Shown in pieces: positions 38,106 to 50,956 of a stretch of 64,000 bases of DNA (positions within the stretch are counted from its first letter, which is position 1; the number at the start of each line of letters is the position of its first letter). A model generated the notes under the pieces. The model was not told where the DNA came from. It worked only from the letters and a program-made list of their open reading frames with translations, and did not search any database. The stretch spans positions 478,682 to 542,681 of the forward strand of contig NZ_QEKQ01000002.1 in the NCBI RefSeq assembly GCF_003096655.1, in the 5' to 3' direction. The translations under genes were made by a program, and so were the position numbers. This stretch comes from Tamilnaduibacter salinus (GTDB lineage Bacteria; Pseudomonadota; Gammaproteobacteria; Pseudomonadales; Oleiphilaceae).

Positions 38106-40199
38106 TCAGAAGCGGTAGGAGGCGGTCGCGGTCACGTTCCGCTCCGCACCGAAGTAGCAGAAATTCGTGCTGTTGAAGCAGGACGCGACATATTCCTTGT
38201 CCAGCAGGTTGTTCACGTTCAGGCGGGCCGACACCCCAGGCAGGCCAACATGACGGAAGTCATAGCCCAGAGCCAGATCCACGAGCGTGTAGTCCGGTAC
38301 CTGACGGGTATTGGCGTCGTCGGCCCAGATGTCCGCCATGTGACGCACGCCCAGCCCCGCACTGGCGCCATTCAGAGCACCTTCAGTGAAGCGGTAGTCT
38401 GCCCAGGCCGTCACCTGATGCTTGGGCACCTGACTCGCATCATTGCCTTCACGATACGCCTCGGACTTTTCGAACATGACGTCCGTGTAAGCGTACCCAA
38501 CCTGCAGCCCCAGGTTCTCGCTCACCTGCGTCTTCGCCTCAAGCTCTAAGCCCTGCGACTGAATCTCACCGATCGCCCGGTAGAAGGGTTCCTGAGGCAA
38601 CTTGGTGGCCAGATTCTCCTGATGAATACGGAACAGCGACAGCGTGTACAGATCGCGGGATCCGACCGGCTGGTACTTCAGACCGGTCTCAATCTGACGC
38701 CCTTCGGACGGCTCGATCAGATTCCCGTCAGCATTTCTGAACGCGTTTGGTGAGAAACTCGTGGAATAAGAGGCGTACGGCGCGATGCCGTTGTCGAAGT
38801 AATAGAGCAGACCCGCGCGACCGCTGAACTGAGTCTCATCCAGCTCCGCCGCCGCGTTGGTATCGCGGTTGGTATTCTCGATGTCCACCCAGTCATAACG
38901 TCCTCCCAGATTCAGGCGCCAACCGCCGATGGCCATCTGGTCCTGCAGGTAGAGACCGGTCTGACTGACTTCCCGCAGGTTACGCGAGGGCCCAGAGAGA
39001 GCCGTTGGTTCCGCCCCGTACTGCGGATTAAAGGCATCAATCGCGGGAAACGCCCCCCTGGGCCAGACCACATCATTCCGACGCTGCTGATAATCCAGCC
39101 CAACCAGCAGGGTGTGGTCAACCGCGCCGATCGCCAGATGGCCTTTGACCTGGTTGTCCACGGTGACGGCTTCCAGATCCTCCTCTGCGGCGGAGTAAAA
39201 ACGAAGCAGCTCGGTATCGGACGCCCAGCCAAAGGCATAGACCTGCTGGAGTTTCACATCGGAACTCAGATGACGGAACTTCTGGGTCACAGACCACTGG
39301 GAATTGAGCTGATGCTCCAGGTCGTAACCGACCATCGCCATGTCGCGGCTGAAGCGTTTGTAGTCCGGTTCGCCCTCGAAGAACGTGTTGTCAATCTTGC
39401 GCCCGTTGCGGGGCACGACGGTCCCTTCGTATGGCAGACCACTGTGGTATCCACCCTCCGGATCGCTCTGCAGGTAGGCCAGCAATGTCAGTGACGTGTC
39501 ATCGGTGATGTCCCACATCAGTGAGGGGGCGATGGCCCGGCGCTCTTCTTCCACAAAATCCTGTTGGGCATCGGCTGCGGAGAGAATGCCGGTCAGCCGG
39601 TAGGCAACGCGTTGGTCGTCATCCACCGGCCCGGTCACATCAAATGCGAACTCACGCTGCGCATTGTTACCGAGTCGCGCACGCACCTCACCGCCAAACT
39701 CGTATTCCGGACGCTTGCTGGTGAGCGCCACGATACCACCGGGCGAGCTGCGACCGTACAGAACCGACGTCGGGCCCTTCACGATTTCAATCCGGTCGAG
39801 GAACCAGGGATCGATGGCGAAGGAACTGAAGGAGCCGCCATCGTTCATGACCTTCAGGCCATCCAGGAACGTGTTGTTGATGCTCCCGCTGGAGAAGCCG
39901 CGCAGGATCAGATAATCATAGCGGTTTGACGACCCGATCTGATTGGTCCCCACACCGGGTGTGTAGTTGGCGGCCCGCTGCACGCTCTCGGCGTCCTTCT
40001 CCTGCCAGTCTTCGCTCTCGATCACAGAGACAGACTGGGGCGTCTCCACAACCGGGGTCTCCGTCTTGGTCGCGCCTTTCGTCGCGGTAACAGTCAAGGC
40101 ATCCAGCCGTGTTGTGTCATCGGCAACAGCATTCGCGGATGCCGACAGCCCCAATACAGACAGCGCGACAGCCCGCGATAGCCGGGACGGTTGGAACAT
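38106..40199 (-). CDS. TonB-dependent siderophore receptor (ferric hydroxamate type)
   Basis: Outer-membrane importer powered by TonB-ExbBD. 697 residues from the ATG at 40199, where GGAGG lies six bases upstream. Signal peptide VALSVLGLSASANA; plug domain with TPQSVSVI, LILRGF, DRIEIVKGPTSVLYGRSSPGG and GGIVALTSKRP; then a 22-strand barrel ending ERNVTATASYRF with terminal Phe. The plug signature matches the FhuA/FoxA/FpvA siderophore group. An unusual Cys pair lies near the C terminus (ASCFNSTNFCYFG). A Fur-box-like site precedes it and a PchR-type regulator is next door. Confidence 0.93.
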   Translation of the reverse strand: MFQPSRLSRAVALSVLGLSASANAVADDTTRLDALTVTATKGATKTETPVVETPQSVSVIESEDWQEKDAESVQRAANYTPGVGTNQIGSSNRYDYLILRGFSSGSINNTFLDGLKVMNDGGSFSSFAIDPWFLDRIEIVKGPTSVLYGRSSPGGIVALTSKRPEYEFGGEVRARLGNNAQREFAFDVTGPVDDDQRVAYRLTGILSAADAQQDFVEEERRAIAPSLMWDITDDTSLTLLAYLQSDPEGGYHSGLPYEGTVVPRNGRKIDNTFFEGEPDYKRFSRDMAMVGYDLEHQLNSQWSVTQKFRHLSSDVKLQQVYAFGWASDTELLRFYSAAEEDLEAVTVDNQVKGHLAIGAVDHTLLVGLDYQQRRNDVVWPRGAFPAIDAFNPQYGAEPTALSGPSRNLREVSQTGLYLQDQMAIGGWRLNLGGRYDWVDIENTNRDTNAAAELDETQFSGRAGLLYYFDNGIAPYASYSTSFSPNAFRNADGNLIEPSEGRQIETGLKYQPVGSRDLYTLSLFRIHQENLATKLPQEPFYRAIGEIQSQGLELEAKTQVSENLGLQVGYAYTDVMFEKSEAYREGNDASQVPKHQVTAWADYRFTEGALNGASAGLGVRHMADIWADDANTRQVPDYTLVDLALGYDFRHVGLPGVSARLNVNNLLDKEYVASCFNSTNFCYFGAERNVTATASYRF

Positions 40200-40231
40200 G
40201 GACAACCTCCATTAATCAAACGTTGATATTC

Positions 40232-40250
40232 GGTAATGAGAATTATTCTA
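40232..40250 (-). promoter_or_regulatory. Fur-box-like site
   Basis: GGTAATGAGAATTATTCTA matches the 19-bp Fur consensus at about 14 positions by eye. It lies 33 bp upstream of the receptor start, where it would cover the promoter and repress it when iron is sufficient. Confidence 0.7.
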
Positions 40251-40316
40251 TTTCACGACACCACAAAGGTATGCGCGCTGCCAGAAAATCTATGCGGCGT
40301 GACAGAATGGACCGGG

Positions 40317-41306
40317 TCAGGCGGGGGCAGACGGGGGGTCGCCGGCAATATCGCTGGGCGAGCACCGGAAATGCTTCCGGAATGCGGTGGCAAAGTTGGT
40401 CGCGTGCCGGTACCCAGACTGATGCGCCGCCTGCTGCACACTGTGGCCTTGCTCCAGGAGGCTCCAGGCCAACTCCAGACGACACTTGCGTAGGTACTCA
40501 AACACGGAAACCCCGTAGGTCCGGCGGAACTTGTCCCGCAAGCTGCTTGGGCTCATGGCCGCATGCGCGGCGAGATCCTGAAGTGAGTACGAATCGCCCG
40601 GCGCGAACGCCATCAACTGACGGACGGTTTCCAGCCGCTGCCTGGAGCCCGACGGGAACACGGGTACCCGATGGCGGGGAGGCGCCGGATAGCCATGCCC
40701 GACCAACTGAAGGGCCAGACCCTCCAGAATCAGCCGACGCTGGGAATCCGCCCCGCCCTCCGACAGGGTTTGCTGAAGCAGGCCGAACAGGTCCTTGGGC
40801 ACCCGCCAGGGATGGAACGGCAGCCGAGCCTCGTTCAGAACCTGTGTCAGCAGGTCGTTGTGGGCACTGCTCTCGGCCAGATGGGCCGGGTCAAGCGCCA
40901 GGGTGGCTGTCTTGAGCCGCTGACCGGAGAGATGGATGGCGTGCAGCGACTGCCCATCGCCCAGTCGAAGACTCAGCGCCATACCGGGATGGAACTCCCG
41001 TTGCCACGCGCCAACTCGCAACGTCACACACCCAGACAGAATAACCACGATCAAAAGAGGCGAGCGGCCCTGCGAAATCGATTCGTAGGGCTCCAGAACA
41101 TCCAGTTCCGAGCTGGTAAACCAGAACCCGGAACGCAACAACCATTCCTGAACACACCCCCTAGCCACCGTCGGACTCGAAGCCCGGGCGTCATCACGCA
41201 CACCCAGAGAGGGAAACTGAAAGCGAATGCCGTAATGCCGGCCAAAGCTCAGGAAGTCATCGACACAGAACGGTTGCGGCTGGAAGGCCAGCTGAGTGTC
41301 CGACAC
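40317..41306 (-). CDS. AraC family regulator, PchR-like
   Basis: About 329 residues if started at the GTG at 41306 (VSDTQLAFQPQ); the reading frame extends to a TTG at 41348 with a less plausible Cys-rich start. A cupin-like sensor N terminus is followed by an AraC DNA-binding domain: YSLQDLAAHAAMSPSSLRDKF and HSVQQAAHQSGYRHATNFATAFRKHF. PchR-type regulators sense a ferric siderophore and activate its receptor, which matches the receptor gene immediately downstream in the same direction. Confidence 0.85.
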   Translation of the reverse strand: MSDTQLAFQPQPFCVDDFLSFGRHYGIRFQFPSLGVRDDARASSPTVARGCVQEWLLRSGFWFTSSELDVLEPYESISQGRSPLLIVVILSGCVTLRVGAWQREFHPGMALSLRLGDGQSLHAIHLSGQRLKTATLALDPAHLAESSAHNDLLTQVLNEARLPFHPWRVPKDLFGLLQQTLSEGGADSQRRLILEGLALQLVGHGYPAPPRHRVPVFPSGSRQRLETVRQLMAFAPGDSYSLQDLAAHAAMSPSSLRDKFRRTYGVSVFEYLRKCRLELAWSLLEQGHSVQQAAHQSGYRHATNFATAFRKHFRCSPSDIAGDPPSAPA

Positions 41307-41370
41307 GGGCGGGCGCCTCGATCTGAAACAACAGAAGCAGTTTACCAACCCGAACCAACCACAACAATAA

Positions 41371-41385
41371 TACGAATGATTCGTA
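41371..41385. promoter_or_regulatory. 15-bp palindrome between araC and the RND operon
   Basis: TACGAAT-G-ATTCGTA is a perfect palindrome, 65 bp upstream of the regulator start and 200 bp upstream of the efflux operon. It resembles only weakly a Fur box (about 11 of 19). It may be an operator for a divergent promoter region. Confidence 0.45.
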
Positions 41386-41584
41386 ACACGCCTTGTTCCT
41401 TTGGCCGAATGAGGATGGCAGTCTCACCGATCAGCGCTTTTCGGGGAACTTTTGTGTTCGGTATGGTCCATGGGGTCACCCGCGTCGTCATCGTGGACAC
41501 GATATCGTTCGTATCGATTGGACGACGCAGAGCCGACGCGCGGCCGACTCTGACCAACGACGATGCAAGGAATCCGGACGCCCC

Positions 41585-43015
41585 ATGCCCAAGGCCAGCC
41601 ACAGCACTGACAACAGGACGGGCCGATTCGGCCCACTGCTGCTGATCCCGGCGCTGTTGGTTGGGTGCGCAACGACTGGCCACTCACCAGACCAGACGCC
41701 CCCTCCCGTCACCGTTCCGGAGTCGTTCAGCCAGACCGGTGATCTGACCGCTCCGGGGCGCTGGTGGCGCGCCTTCGATGACAACGCTCTGGAACAGCTG
41801 ATTCAGGACGCGCTGGGGCAGAATCTCGACCTTCGCGCCGCCTACGAACGACTTCGACAATCCCGGGCCGTTCTCGAACGGGAGTCCGCTTCGCTCTACC
41901 CCAATCTGAGCGGTAACGCCAGTGCCGAAACCCGGCGAAGCGACACCGCCAGCGCCGACAGCGAGACCGTGACCCTGGGACTGAGCTCGGAATACGAAGT
42001 GGACCTGTGGGGCCGGATCGACGCACAGGTCGACGCCCAACAGTTCCAGGTTCGGGCCTCCCGGGCCGATTACCAGACGGCCGCCCTCTCCCTGGCCGGA
42101 GAGCTGACCAATACCTGGTTTCAACTGCTGGAACAGCGGGCCCAGCTGGATCTGGCGCATGATCAGCTTGAGACCAACCGGAACGTCCTGTCCCTGATCC
42201 GACGGCAGTTCGCCAGCGGGCAGGCCAACAGCGCCGACGTCCTCCGCCAGCAACAGCTCGTGGAGTCCTCCCGGGAGCGGATACTCACGGTGGAATCACG
42301 CATCGGGGTGCTCAGGCACCAACTGTCGGTGCTCCTCGGGGAAGCACCGCTGGACGAAACACTTCCCGACGGTCGCTCGCTCCCCACCGCCGGGCCTCTG
42401 CCCGATACCGGCATCCCGTCCGAGCTGGTCCAGCGCCGCCCGGATATCCAGCAGCGCTACAACGCCCTCAAGGCGGCGGATGCCGAGCTGGGGGCCGCCA
42501 TGGCGAACCGATGGCCCCGACTGACGCTGACCGCATCGGTCACCACGCGGGAGAACAGCGTCAACGACCTTTTCGATAACTGGACCGCCGGCCTGGCGGG
42601 CAATCTTGTCGCGCCGCTGATTGACGCCGGCCAGCGGGATGCGGAAGTCGCCCGGACCCGTTCCGTCCGCCAGCAGCGACTGTACGAATTCGGTCAGTCC
42701 ATCCTGATCGCATTTCAGGAAGTCGAAGACGCCCTCATTCAGGAACGCAAGCAGCGGCGGCGCATCAAAAGCCAGTCACAACAACTGAAGCTGGCAGACG
42801 CCACCTATGACCAGCGCCGAAGCCAGTACGTCAATGGCGTGGTCGATTACATCGATGTGCTGACCGCCCTTCAGGACCGACAGGAACTGCGCCGCGCCCT
42901 GCTCTCGGCCCGCCGCCAGCTACTGGATTACCGGATTGCCCTGTACCGGGCCCTTGCCGGTCCGCTAGCGAGCGCCCCTTCCGACGGAGAAACCCCGAAT
43001 GACACAACCGATTAA
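41585..43015 (+). CDS. RND efflux outer-membrane lipoprotein (NodT/OprM family)
   Basis: TolC-like exit duct. 476 residues from the ATG at 41585, chosen because it leads into a lipoprotein signal with lipobox LLVGC; the longer frame from 41393 does not. Two repeated outer-membrane-efflux halves are seen, with NLDLRAAYERLRQSRAVLERESASLYP and QRRPDIQQRYNALKAADAELGAAMANRWPRL patterns of the family. First gene of a three-gene RND operon; its end overlaps the next gene by 17 bp. Confidence 0.9.
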   Translation: MPKASHSTDNRTGRFGPLLLIPALLVGCATTGHSPDQTPPPVTVPESFSQTGDLTAPGRWWRAFDDNALEQLIQDALGQNLDLRAAYERLRQSRAVLERESASLYPNLSGNASAETRRSDTASADSETVTLGLSSEYEVDLWGRIDAQVDAQQFQVRASRADYQTAALSLAGELTNTWFQLLEQRAQLDLAHDQLETNRNVLSLIRRQFASGQANSADVLRQQQLVESSRERILTVESRIGVLRHQLSVLLGEAPLDETLPDGRSLPTAGPLPDTGIPSELVQRRPDIQQRYNALKAADAELGAAMANRWPRLTLTASVTTRENSVNDLFDNWTAGLAGNLVAPLIDAGQRDAEVARTRSVRQQRLYEFGQSILIAFQEVEDALIQERKQRRRIKSQSQQLKLADATYDQRRSQYVNGVVDYIDVLTALQDRQELRRALLSARRQLLDYRIALYRALAGPLASAPSDGETPNDTTD

Positions 43016-44207
43016 CGAGGAGGCTGCCCGCCCGGAAACCGGTCGTGCCGGGCGCCTGAAAACCGCTCTGATTTCGCTGGTGATCCTCGTCGTTGGCATT
43101 GGCCTGATCTGGCTGATCTTCCGAACCGAGCCACAGGCGACCCGACAGGACGCTGCCCGGGACACCGCCATGCTGGTGGACGTTACCCCGGTCACCATCA
43201 GTGACTACCGCCCCATCATCGACGTCATGGGCCGGGTGACGGCAGCCCGGGAAGTCGCCCTGAGCCCACGGGTCGGCGGACAGGTCATTGAGCAGTCAGA
43301 CGCCCTGTCCCCCGGCGCCTCCGTCTCTGACGGGGAAACGCTCGCCCGCATTGATCCGGCGGACTACCAGGCTGCGCTCGCCCAGCGCCGCAGCGAACTG
43401 AAACAGGCCGAAGCGGATCTGGCCATTGAGCAGGGGCAACAATCGGTCGCCCGCGAGGAATTCCAGCTCATGGGCGACGACATCGAGGGCATGAATCGGG
43501 CCCTCGTTCTTCGCGAACCGCAACTCAAGCAGGCCGAAGCCGCCGTCCAGAGCGCCGAGGCGGCTGTCCGCCAGGCCGAGCTGAATCTGGAGCGCACCAC
43601 CGTCACCGCCCCGTTTGATTCCCAGGTATTGAGCCGGTCGGTCACAGTCGGGTCTCAGATCAACGCCGGTGAGACCATGGCGCGTCTGGTAGCCACTGAC
43701 CGCTACTGGGTGGAAGCGACGGTGCCCCTGTCCAGGCTGAGCCGCCTTCAGTTCGGTGGCGATCCGGGTTCGAACGTCCGCATCCGCAACCAATCCGCGT
43801 GGGCCGACGGCCAATACCGGGAAGGCCATCTACTGCGCCTGGTCGGGGAGCTGGATGAACAGTCCCGAATGGCCCGGGTTCTGATCACGGTCGATGATCC
43901 GCTCGCGCTGTCCGCGTCCAAGAACCGCAAACCGCCCCTGCTGCTCGGCAGCTATGTCAGCAACCGGATCGAGGGACGAACCATCGAGAACGTCGTACGC
44001 ATCGACCGCGATCTTGTGAGGCGTAACGAGACGGTCTGGGTGATGCAGGACGGGGCGCTGAGCATCCGCGATGTGAACATCGTATTCCGCGATGGCCGGT
44101 ATGCCTACATCGACCAGGGGCTGAACGATGGCGACCGGGTCGTCAGTAGCGATCTCGCCAGCGTGGTCGAGGGGGCTGCACTGCGGGTTGAGGCCAGCGA
44201 CTCATGA
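42999..44207 (+). CDS. RND efflux periplasmic adaptor (HlyD/AcrA family)
   Basis: 402 residues. An uncleaved inner-membrane anchor ([19 protein letters not shown]) is followed by a beta-barrel and lipoyl half ([14 protein letters not shown]), an alpha-hairpin coiled coil (about 125-190, [18 protein letters not shown]), the second lipoyl half ([21 protein letters not shown]) and a membrane-proximal domain. It lacks the acylated Cys of MexA/AcrA. Coupled to both neighbours by overlaps. Confidence 0.9.
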   Translation: MTQPINEEAARPETGRAGRLKTALISLVILVVGIGLIWLIFRTEPQATRQDAARDTAMLVDVTPVTISDYRPIIDVMGRVTAAREVALSPRVGGQVIEQSDALSPGASVSDGETLARIDPADYQAALAQRRSELKQAEADLAIEQGQQSVAREEFQLMGDDIEGMNRALVLREPQLKQAEAAVQSAEAAVRQAELNLERTTVTAPFDSQVLSRSVTVGSQINAGETMARLVATDRYWVEATVPLSRLSRLQFGGDPGSNVRIRNQSAWADGQYREGHLLRLVGELDEQSRMARVLITVDDPLALSASKNRKPPLLLGSYVSNRIEGRTIENVVRIDRDLVRRNETVWVMQDGALSIRDVNIVFRDGRYAYIDQGLNDGDRVVSSDLASVVEGAALRVEASDS

Positions 44208-47200
44208 CCGAACCGTCCAACCAGAGCCCCCAACGCCAGGGCTGGGTCGGTCCCCTCGAGTGGATGGCCCGCAATTCCATTGCCGCCAACCTGCTGATGA
44301 TCCTGCTGATCGGCAGTGGTGTGTGGATGGCCTTCCAGATTCAGAAAGAGGTCTTCCCCGAGGCGCAGCTGGACATCGTTCAGGTCCAGATGAGCTACCC
44401 GGGCGCCGCGCCCAGCGAAGTCGAACAGGGCATTCTCCTGCCTGTTGAGGAAGCGGTTCAGGGCATCGAGAGCATCAAGGAGATGACGTCCACCGCCTGG
44501 GAGGGCGCGGCCCGCATCCAGCTCGAACTGGTGGCCGACGCCAATCGGATGCAGGCCCTGCAGGACATTGAGCAGGCCGTGGATCGTATCCGCACCTTCC
44601 CCCAACAGGCCGAAGAACCCCGGGTAAGCCTGCAGACCCGGACCCGCGACGTCATGGAGCTGGTTCTCTACGGCGACGTCGATATCTGGACGCTGCGCCA
44701 GTTGGGCGAACGTGTCCGGGATCGTCTGCTGGGCGAAAACGACATCACCCGCGCGGTCATCAGCGATGTGCCCGAATACCTCACCAGCATTGAGATTCCC
44801 CAACGGGAACTGCGCGAACACGGCCTGACGCTCGACGAAGTCGCCACCCTCATCGAACGAAACAGTCAGGACATTCCGGCCGGCCGTATGGCCACCGATC
44901 AGGGGGACATCCTGCTGCGGCTTCAGGAGCGCAAGCAGTGGGCGAATGCGCTGGAGCGCATCGTTGTGCGCCGCTCAGAGTCCGGCGCCACCGTCACCCT
45001 CGGGGACCTGGCCCGGGTGGAAGACGGTTTCGACGAGGCCGGTTTTCACTCCCGTTTCAACGGTCAGCCGTCGATCGAGATCGAGCTGTTCCGCACCGGC
45101 AGCCAATCGCCCCTGGACGTGGCCGCCGCGGGCAGGCGGGTCATGGACGAACTCCGCGACACCCTGCCCGACCGGGTCAAGGTCCGCATCGACGGCAACC
45201 GGGCCGAGCATTTCCAGGACCGGATGACGATGCTGCTGGAAAACGGCGTCTTTGCGATTGCCATCGTGCTGGTCATCCTCAGCCTGTTCCTCGAATACCG
45301 CCTGGCGTTCTGGATCATGATGGGCATGACCATTTCCTTCGTCGGCAGCATCGTGTTTCTCCCCATGCTCGGGATCAGCATCAACATGATCTCCATGTTC
45401 GGTTTCCTGATGGTGCTGGGCATCGTGGTGGACGACGCCATCGTGGTGGGGGAGAACATCTATGAGTACCGGGAACGGGGCATGGACTTCATGAGCGCCG
45501 CCATCCAGGGCGCGAAGGACATCGCCGGCCCCGTCACATTCAGCATCCTCACCAACATCGTGGCATTCCTGCCGCTGCTGTTCATACCCGGCGTGACGGG
45601 CAATTTCTGGTGGCCGCTGGGTGCTGTGGTGATCGTGGTGCTGGCGATTTCCCTGTTTGAGGCACTGTTCATTCTGCCCGCCCATCTGGGCCACAGCGGC
45701 AAAGGCACGGTGACCATTTACGGCGACGCCCTGCATGCCATCCAGCGCGTCTTCTCACGTGGTTTCCAGCGCGTGGTGGATGGCATCTACCGCCCCCTGC
45801 TCGACCGTGCACTGCGGTACCGCTACGTCACGCTGACCAGCGCGGTGACCATCATGCTGGTGGTCGGCGCCTACGCCAGCAGCGACCACATGGGCATGAT
45901 CATGATGCCGGAGGTGCCGGCGGACGAGATCGAAGCCGGCGTAACACTTCCGGTCGGAACCACCACACGACAGGCCGGTGAACTGGCACTGGCCGTCACG
46001 GGGACAACGCGCCAGATGCTCGATAACAGCCCGTCACTGCAGCGCAATGTCGAAGGCATTAAAACCAATGTCCGCGGCGAACAGAAGATCGATGTGGAGC
46101 TGGTACTCCGGCCCGAAGCCGAACGGGACATGACCGTCAACGCCATCGTCGAGCTCTGGCGCAACCGGATCGGCGATTTCAAGGGCGTGGATCAGATCAC
46201 CTTCGAGGCGGAACAGGGCCCCGGAAGCTGGCGTGATGACATCAGTGTCGACCTGAGCCACGCCGACATCGACATTCTCGCCACGGCCAGTGACCGACTC
46301 GTGCAGGAACTGAAGTCCCTGTCCCAGACTCGAAACGTCAACGACAGCTATACCTCCGGTAAGCCCCAGCTTGATTTCCGCCTGACCGATCAGGCGCACG
46401 CGCTCGGCCTGACCGGTGCCGACATCGGTCAGCAGATCCGCGATGCTTTCTATGGATCGCTCGCGCTGCGTCAGCTTCGCGGCACCAACGAGAACGAAAT
46501 CCGGGTCCGGCTGCCGGAATACCAGCGTCAGGACACGCAGTACCTGGAGAACCTGATCATCCAGACACCCGATGGTGGTGAGGTCCCCCTGATGGACGTG
46601 GTGTCGGTCACGGGCAGTGAGGCGTTCCGTTCGATCAGTCGCCGGGACGGGCGCCGGGTGGTCACTGTAGGGACCGATGTGGAACCCAAGAGTGCGACGG
46701 TGCAGGTGCTCAACGAGCTGCAGACGAACGTCCTGCCCACGCTGCGGGCCGACTACCCGGGGCTGACCTGGACGTTCCAGGGCGGGCAGGCGGACATGCG
46801 CGAATCGACACAGGCCCTGTGGGGTGGCTTCGCAATCGCCATGGGCGTCATCTACGCCCTGCTGGCCGTAGCGTTCAGCAGCTACTTACAGCCGCTCATC
46901 GTCATGCTGGCCATCCCCTTCGGTGCCGTAGGCGCCATCATGGGTCATATGGTGCTGGGGCATGACCTGTCGCTGGTCAGTTTCATGGGGATCATTGCCC
47001 TGTCTGGGGTGGTGGTGAACGATTCGCTGATCATGGTGGATTACGCCAACCGACGGCGCGGCACCGAAAGCGCGTTCCAGGCGATCTACGAGGCGGGGCT
47101 ACGACGCTTCCGCCCCATCGTGCTGACCACGCTCACCACGTTCGGCGGACTGACGCCCATCATTCTGGAGACGTCGCTGCAGGCGGCCTACCTGATCCCC

Positions 47201-47353
47201 ATGGCGGTGTCTCTGGGCTTCGGCATCGTGTTCGCGACGGCGTTGATCCTGTTCCTCGTACCCTGTTTCTATCTGGTGCTGGAGGATGGGCTTCGACTGA
47301 CCCGTTGGATGCATCATGGACCAGAGGGCCAACGGGGGCACTCTCAGGGTTAG
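44204..47353 (+). CDS. RND family efflux pump, inner-membrane permease
   Basis: 1049 residues, proton-driven trimeric exporter. TM1 [19 protein letters not shown], a first periplasmic porter domain, TM2-6 with the proton-relay Asp pair in [21 protein letters not shown], a second large periplasmic loop (about 560-860), then TM7-12 ending near 1040. The [17 protein letters not shown] repeat of the TM10 region is present. Its start overlaps the adaptor stop (ATGA). The family handles drugs, solvents or siderophores; the substrate is unknown, and the neighbouring iron genes are only suggestive. Confidence 0.93.
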   Translation: MTEPSNQSPQRQGWVGPLEWMARNSIAANLLMILLIGSGVWMAFQIQKEVFPEAQLDIVQVQMSYPGAAPSEVEQGILLPVEEAVQGIESIKEMTSTAWEGAARIQLELVADANRMQALQDIEQAVDRIRTFPQQAEEPRVSLQTRTRDVMELVLYGDVDIWTLRQLGERVRDRLLGENDITRAVISDVPEYLTSIEIPQRELREHGLTLDEVATLIERNSQDIPAGRMATDQGDILLRLQERKQWANALERIVVRRSESGATVTLGDLARVEDGFDEAGFHSRFNGQPSIEIELFRTGSQSPLDVAAAGRRVMDELRDTLPDRVKVRIDGNRAEHFQDRMTMLLENGVFAIAIVLVILSLFLEYRLAFWIMMGMTISFVGSIVFLPMLGISINMISMFGFLMVLGIVVDDAIVVGENIYEYRERGMDFMSAAIQGAKDIAGPVTFSILTNIVAFLPLLFIPGVTGNFWWPLGAVVIVVLAISLFEALFILPAHLGHSGKGTVTIYGDALHAIQRVFSRGFQRVVDGIYRPLLDRALRYRYVTLTSAVTIMLVVGAYASSDHMGMIMMPEVPADEIEAGVTLPVGTTTRQAGELALAVTGTTRQMLDNSPSLQRNVEGIKTNVRGEQKIDVELVLRPEAERDMTVNAIVELWRNRIGDFKGVDQITFEAEQGPGSWRDDISVDLSHADIDILATASDRLVQELKSLSQTRNVNDSYTSGKPQLDFRLTDQAHALGLTGADIGQQIRDAFYGSLALRQLRGTNENEIRVRLPEYQRQDTQYLENLIIQTPDGGEVPLMDVVSVTGSEAFRSISRRDGRRVVTVGTDVEPKSATVQVLNELQTNVLPTLRADYPGLTWTFQGGQADMRESTQALWGGFAIAMGVIYALLAVAFSSYLQPLIVMLAIPFGAVGAIMGHMVLGHDLSLVSFMGIIALSGVVVNDSLIMVDYANRRRGTESAFQAIYEAGLRRFRPIVLTTLTTFGGLTPIILETSLQAAYLIPMAVSLGFGIVFATALILFLVPCFYLVLEDGLRLTRWMHHGPEGQRGHSQG

Positions 47354-47400
47354 CGTTCCGTCAAGGGGCCTGTGTCGATCGGCGTGGCGACCGTACCGGC

Positions 47401-48147
47401 CTAATAGACCAGTTCCTGCGTCGAGTCTTCAAAGATCCGGTGGTAGGTGCCATCCAGAACCAGCTCGGAAATGGCCACATTGAACAACGCCATGAGCCGC
47501 GCACCCTGGCGCGTTAAATGGAAACGATAGGCCAACCGCCGGCCGCCGAACTCGTCCCCGATGTTCAACTGCTCGGACAGGTCCCGGCGCGCCAGCAACG
47601 CCATTACATCCTGACGGTACTCAATGGTCGCGTCGATTCGTCCATAGAGCAGCTTATCCACGTTCTGCTGAAACGATCTGGCTTCCTCAAGCTCAATGGA
47701 CGGGTCGTTACGCAACTCAGATGGGTAGAAGCGCCCCCGGACCACCCCGACCGTTTTACCAGCAAGACCGCGGATGCCGTCAATGCGCGAAGCGCCTTTC
47801 GCGGTGACCAGAACGAAACCATGAGTTCGGGCCACGGGCATGCCCGTCATACCAGGCTGAGTCCGATCGCCGACAATCTCAGGAAACAGCACCTCGGCTT
47901 CTCCATCAGCAAACATCTTGTTTGCCCTCGCCCACGCATTAATCACGTAGAGCTCGCAAGGCGTTCCCATGGCTTCAACCCGATCAAGCACGGTCCGGGT
48001 CCAATCGAGATTAGCCTGCGTCAGCGCCTCATCGCTGGTCGGCCCTACCACGACGTCACACGCCCCGGGCAACGACTGACCTCGGGCCCCCAGGCTGACA
48101 ACAAAAAGCATGGCGGCGACCGCCATGCGAACAGCAGGAGCACGCAT
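47401..48147 (-). CDS. periplasmic solute-binding protein, family 3
   Basis: 248 residues with signal peptide (MAVAAMLFVVSLGARG) and a type-2 periplasmic binding fold: ANKMFADGEAEVLFPEIVGD, then LAGKTVGVVRGRFYPSEL, the usual hinge motif. Two Cys (GACDVVVG and GTPCELYV) may form a disulfide. No ABC permease or ATPase is adjacent, so it may be an orphan sensor or scavenger. It is convergent with the RND operon. Confidence 0.8.
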   Translation of the reverse strand: MRAPAVRMAVAAMLFVVSLGARGQSLPGACDVVVGPTSDEALTQANLDWTRTVLDRVEAMGTPCELYVINAWARANKMFADGEAEVLFPEIVGDRTQPGMTGMPVARTHGFVLVTAKGASRIDGIRGLAGKTVGVVRGRFYPSELRNDPSIELEEARSFQQNVDKLLYGRIDATIEYRQDVMALLARRDLSEQLNIGDEFGGRRLAYRFHLTRQGARLMALFNVAISELVLDGTYHRIFEDSTQELVY

Positions 48148-48360
48148 TCACAACGCCTCTCATACAAAACCGACCAATCTACAGCGTAGCAACGGTCGCG
48201 GGTATTGAGTAGCGGAGGCCGAAGAGCCAGTCTCACAACGGCCCCAAAGGACAGTCGCGATCACAAAACCACTAACAATATGAAAAATCGATTATTCGAC
48301 TTGAAAAAGCAACTCAGAGGAGGGGGCTTGGCCGGATCATCGTTTTTGGTTGACGGGGCG

Positions 48361-48394
48361 AAAAGGCGCTCTGGAATACACCAGAGCGCCTTTT
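48361..48394. terminator. bidirectional terminator after katG
   Basis: AAAAGGCGCTCTGG (48361-48374) and CCAGAGCGCCTTTT (48381-48394) form a perfect 14-bp palindrome with a 6-nt loop and U-tract potential on both strands, 34 bp past the katG stop. Confidence 0.88.
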
Positions 48395-48427
48395 GCTATC
48401 GCCTTTGAGAAAACGTCCTTCCGGGAG

Positions 48428-50602
<2,175 letters not shown>

Positions 50603-50646
50603 TCAGTCTCTCCTGCTATCTCTCGATCATTTAAAGTGAGCGCCCA

Positions 50647-50810
50647 GGAGTCTGCGCGGTAGAAATCGTGCCAGGCGAGATCGTCCCACTGCGAGGCCAT
50701 TTTGACGGTCATTTGAGGCGCATCGTGGTTCTATGTAACGACAATGAGCGCTCAAAAGGGACCGCATTGGGGCGATCGCAGCGGTGCGACTTTCTACCGC
50801 GCAGACTCCT
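50647..50810. mobile_element. MITE-like element, 164 bp
   Basis: The left end AGGAGTCTGCGCGGTAGAAA and the complement of the right end are identical for 20 bases, and the similarity continues imperfectly to about 50 bp on each side. There is no coding sequence, so it is non-autonomous. Twenty-four bases of the right end recur at 2740-2763. No clear target duplication is seen, and the parent transposon cannot be named. It sits between katG and its upstream region. Confidence 0.75.
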
Positions 50811-50956
50811 CGGCACCCCAATAGCGTAGATCAACTAACCCGCGCCTGCCTCATTTGCTTTTTCTAATAAACTCATAGGGTGAGTCAGCTATTGAATGCC
50901 TCACAGCCTACAGATTCGACCGTTTCAAATGTCCTGCATGGGAAGTCTCTTCCGGC

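Noticed and set aside
48205..48408. ORF of 67 codons starting in the katG 3' gap
   Set aside because: It runs through the perfect bidirectional terminator at 48361-48394 and has no recognisable pattern.
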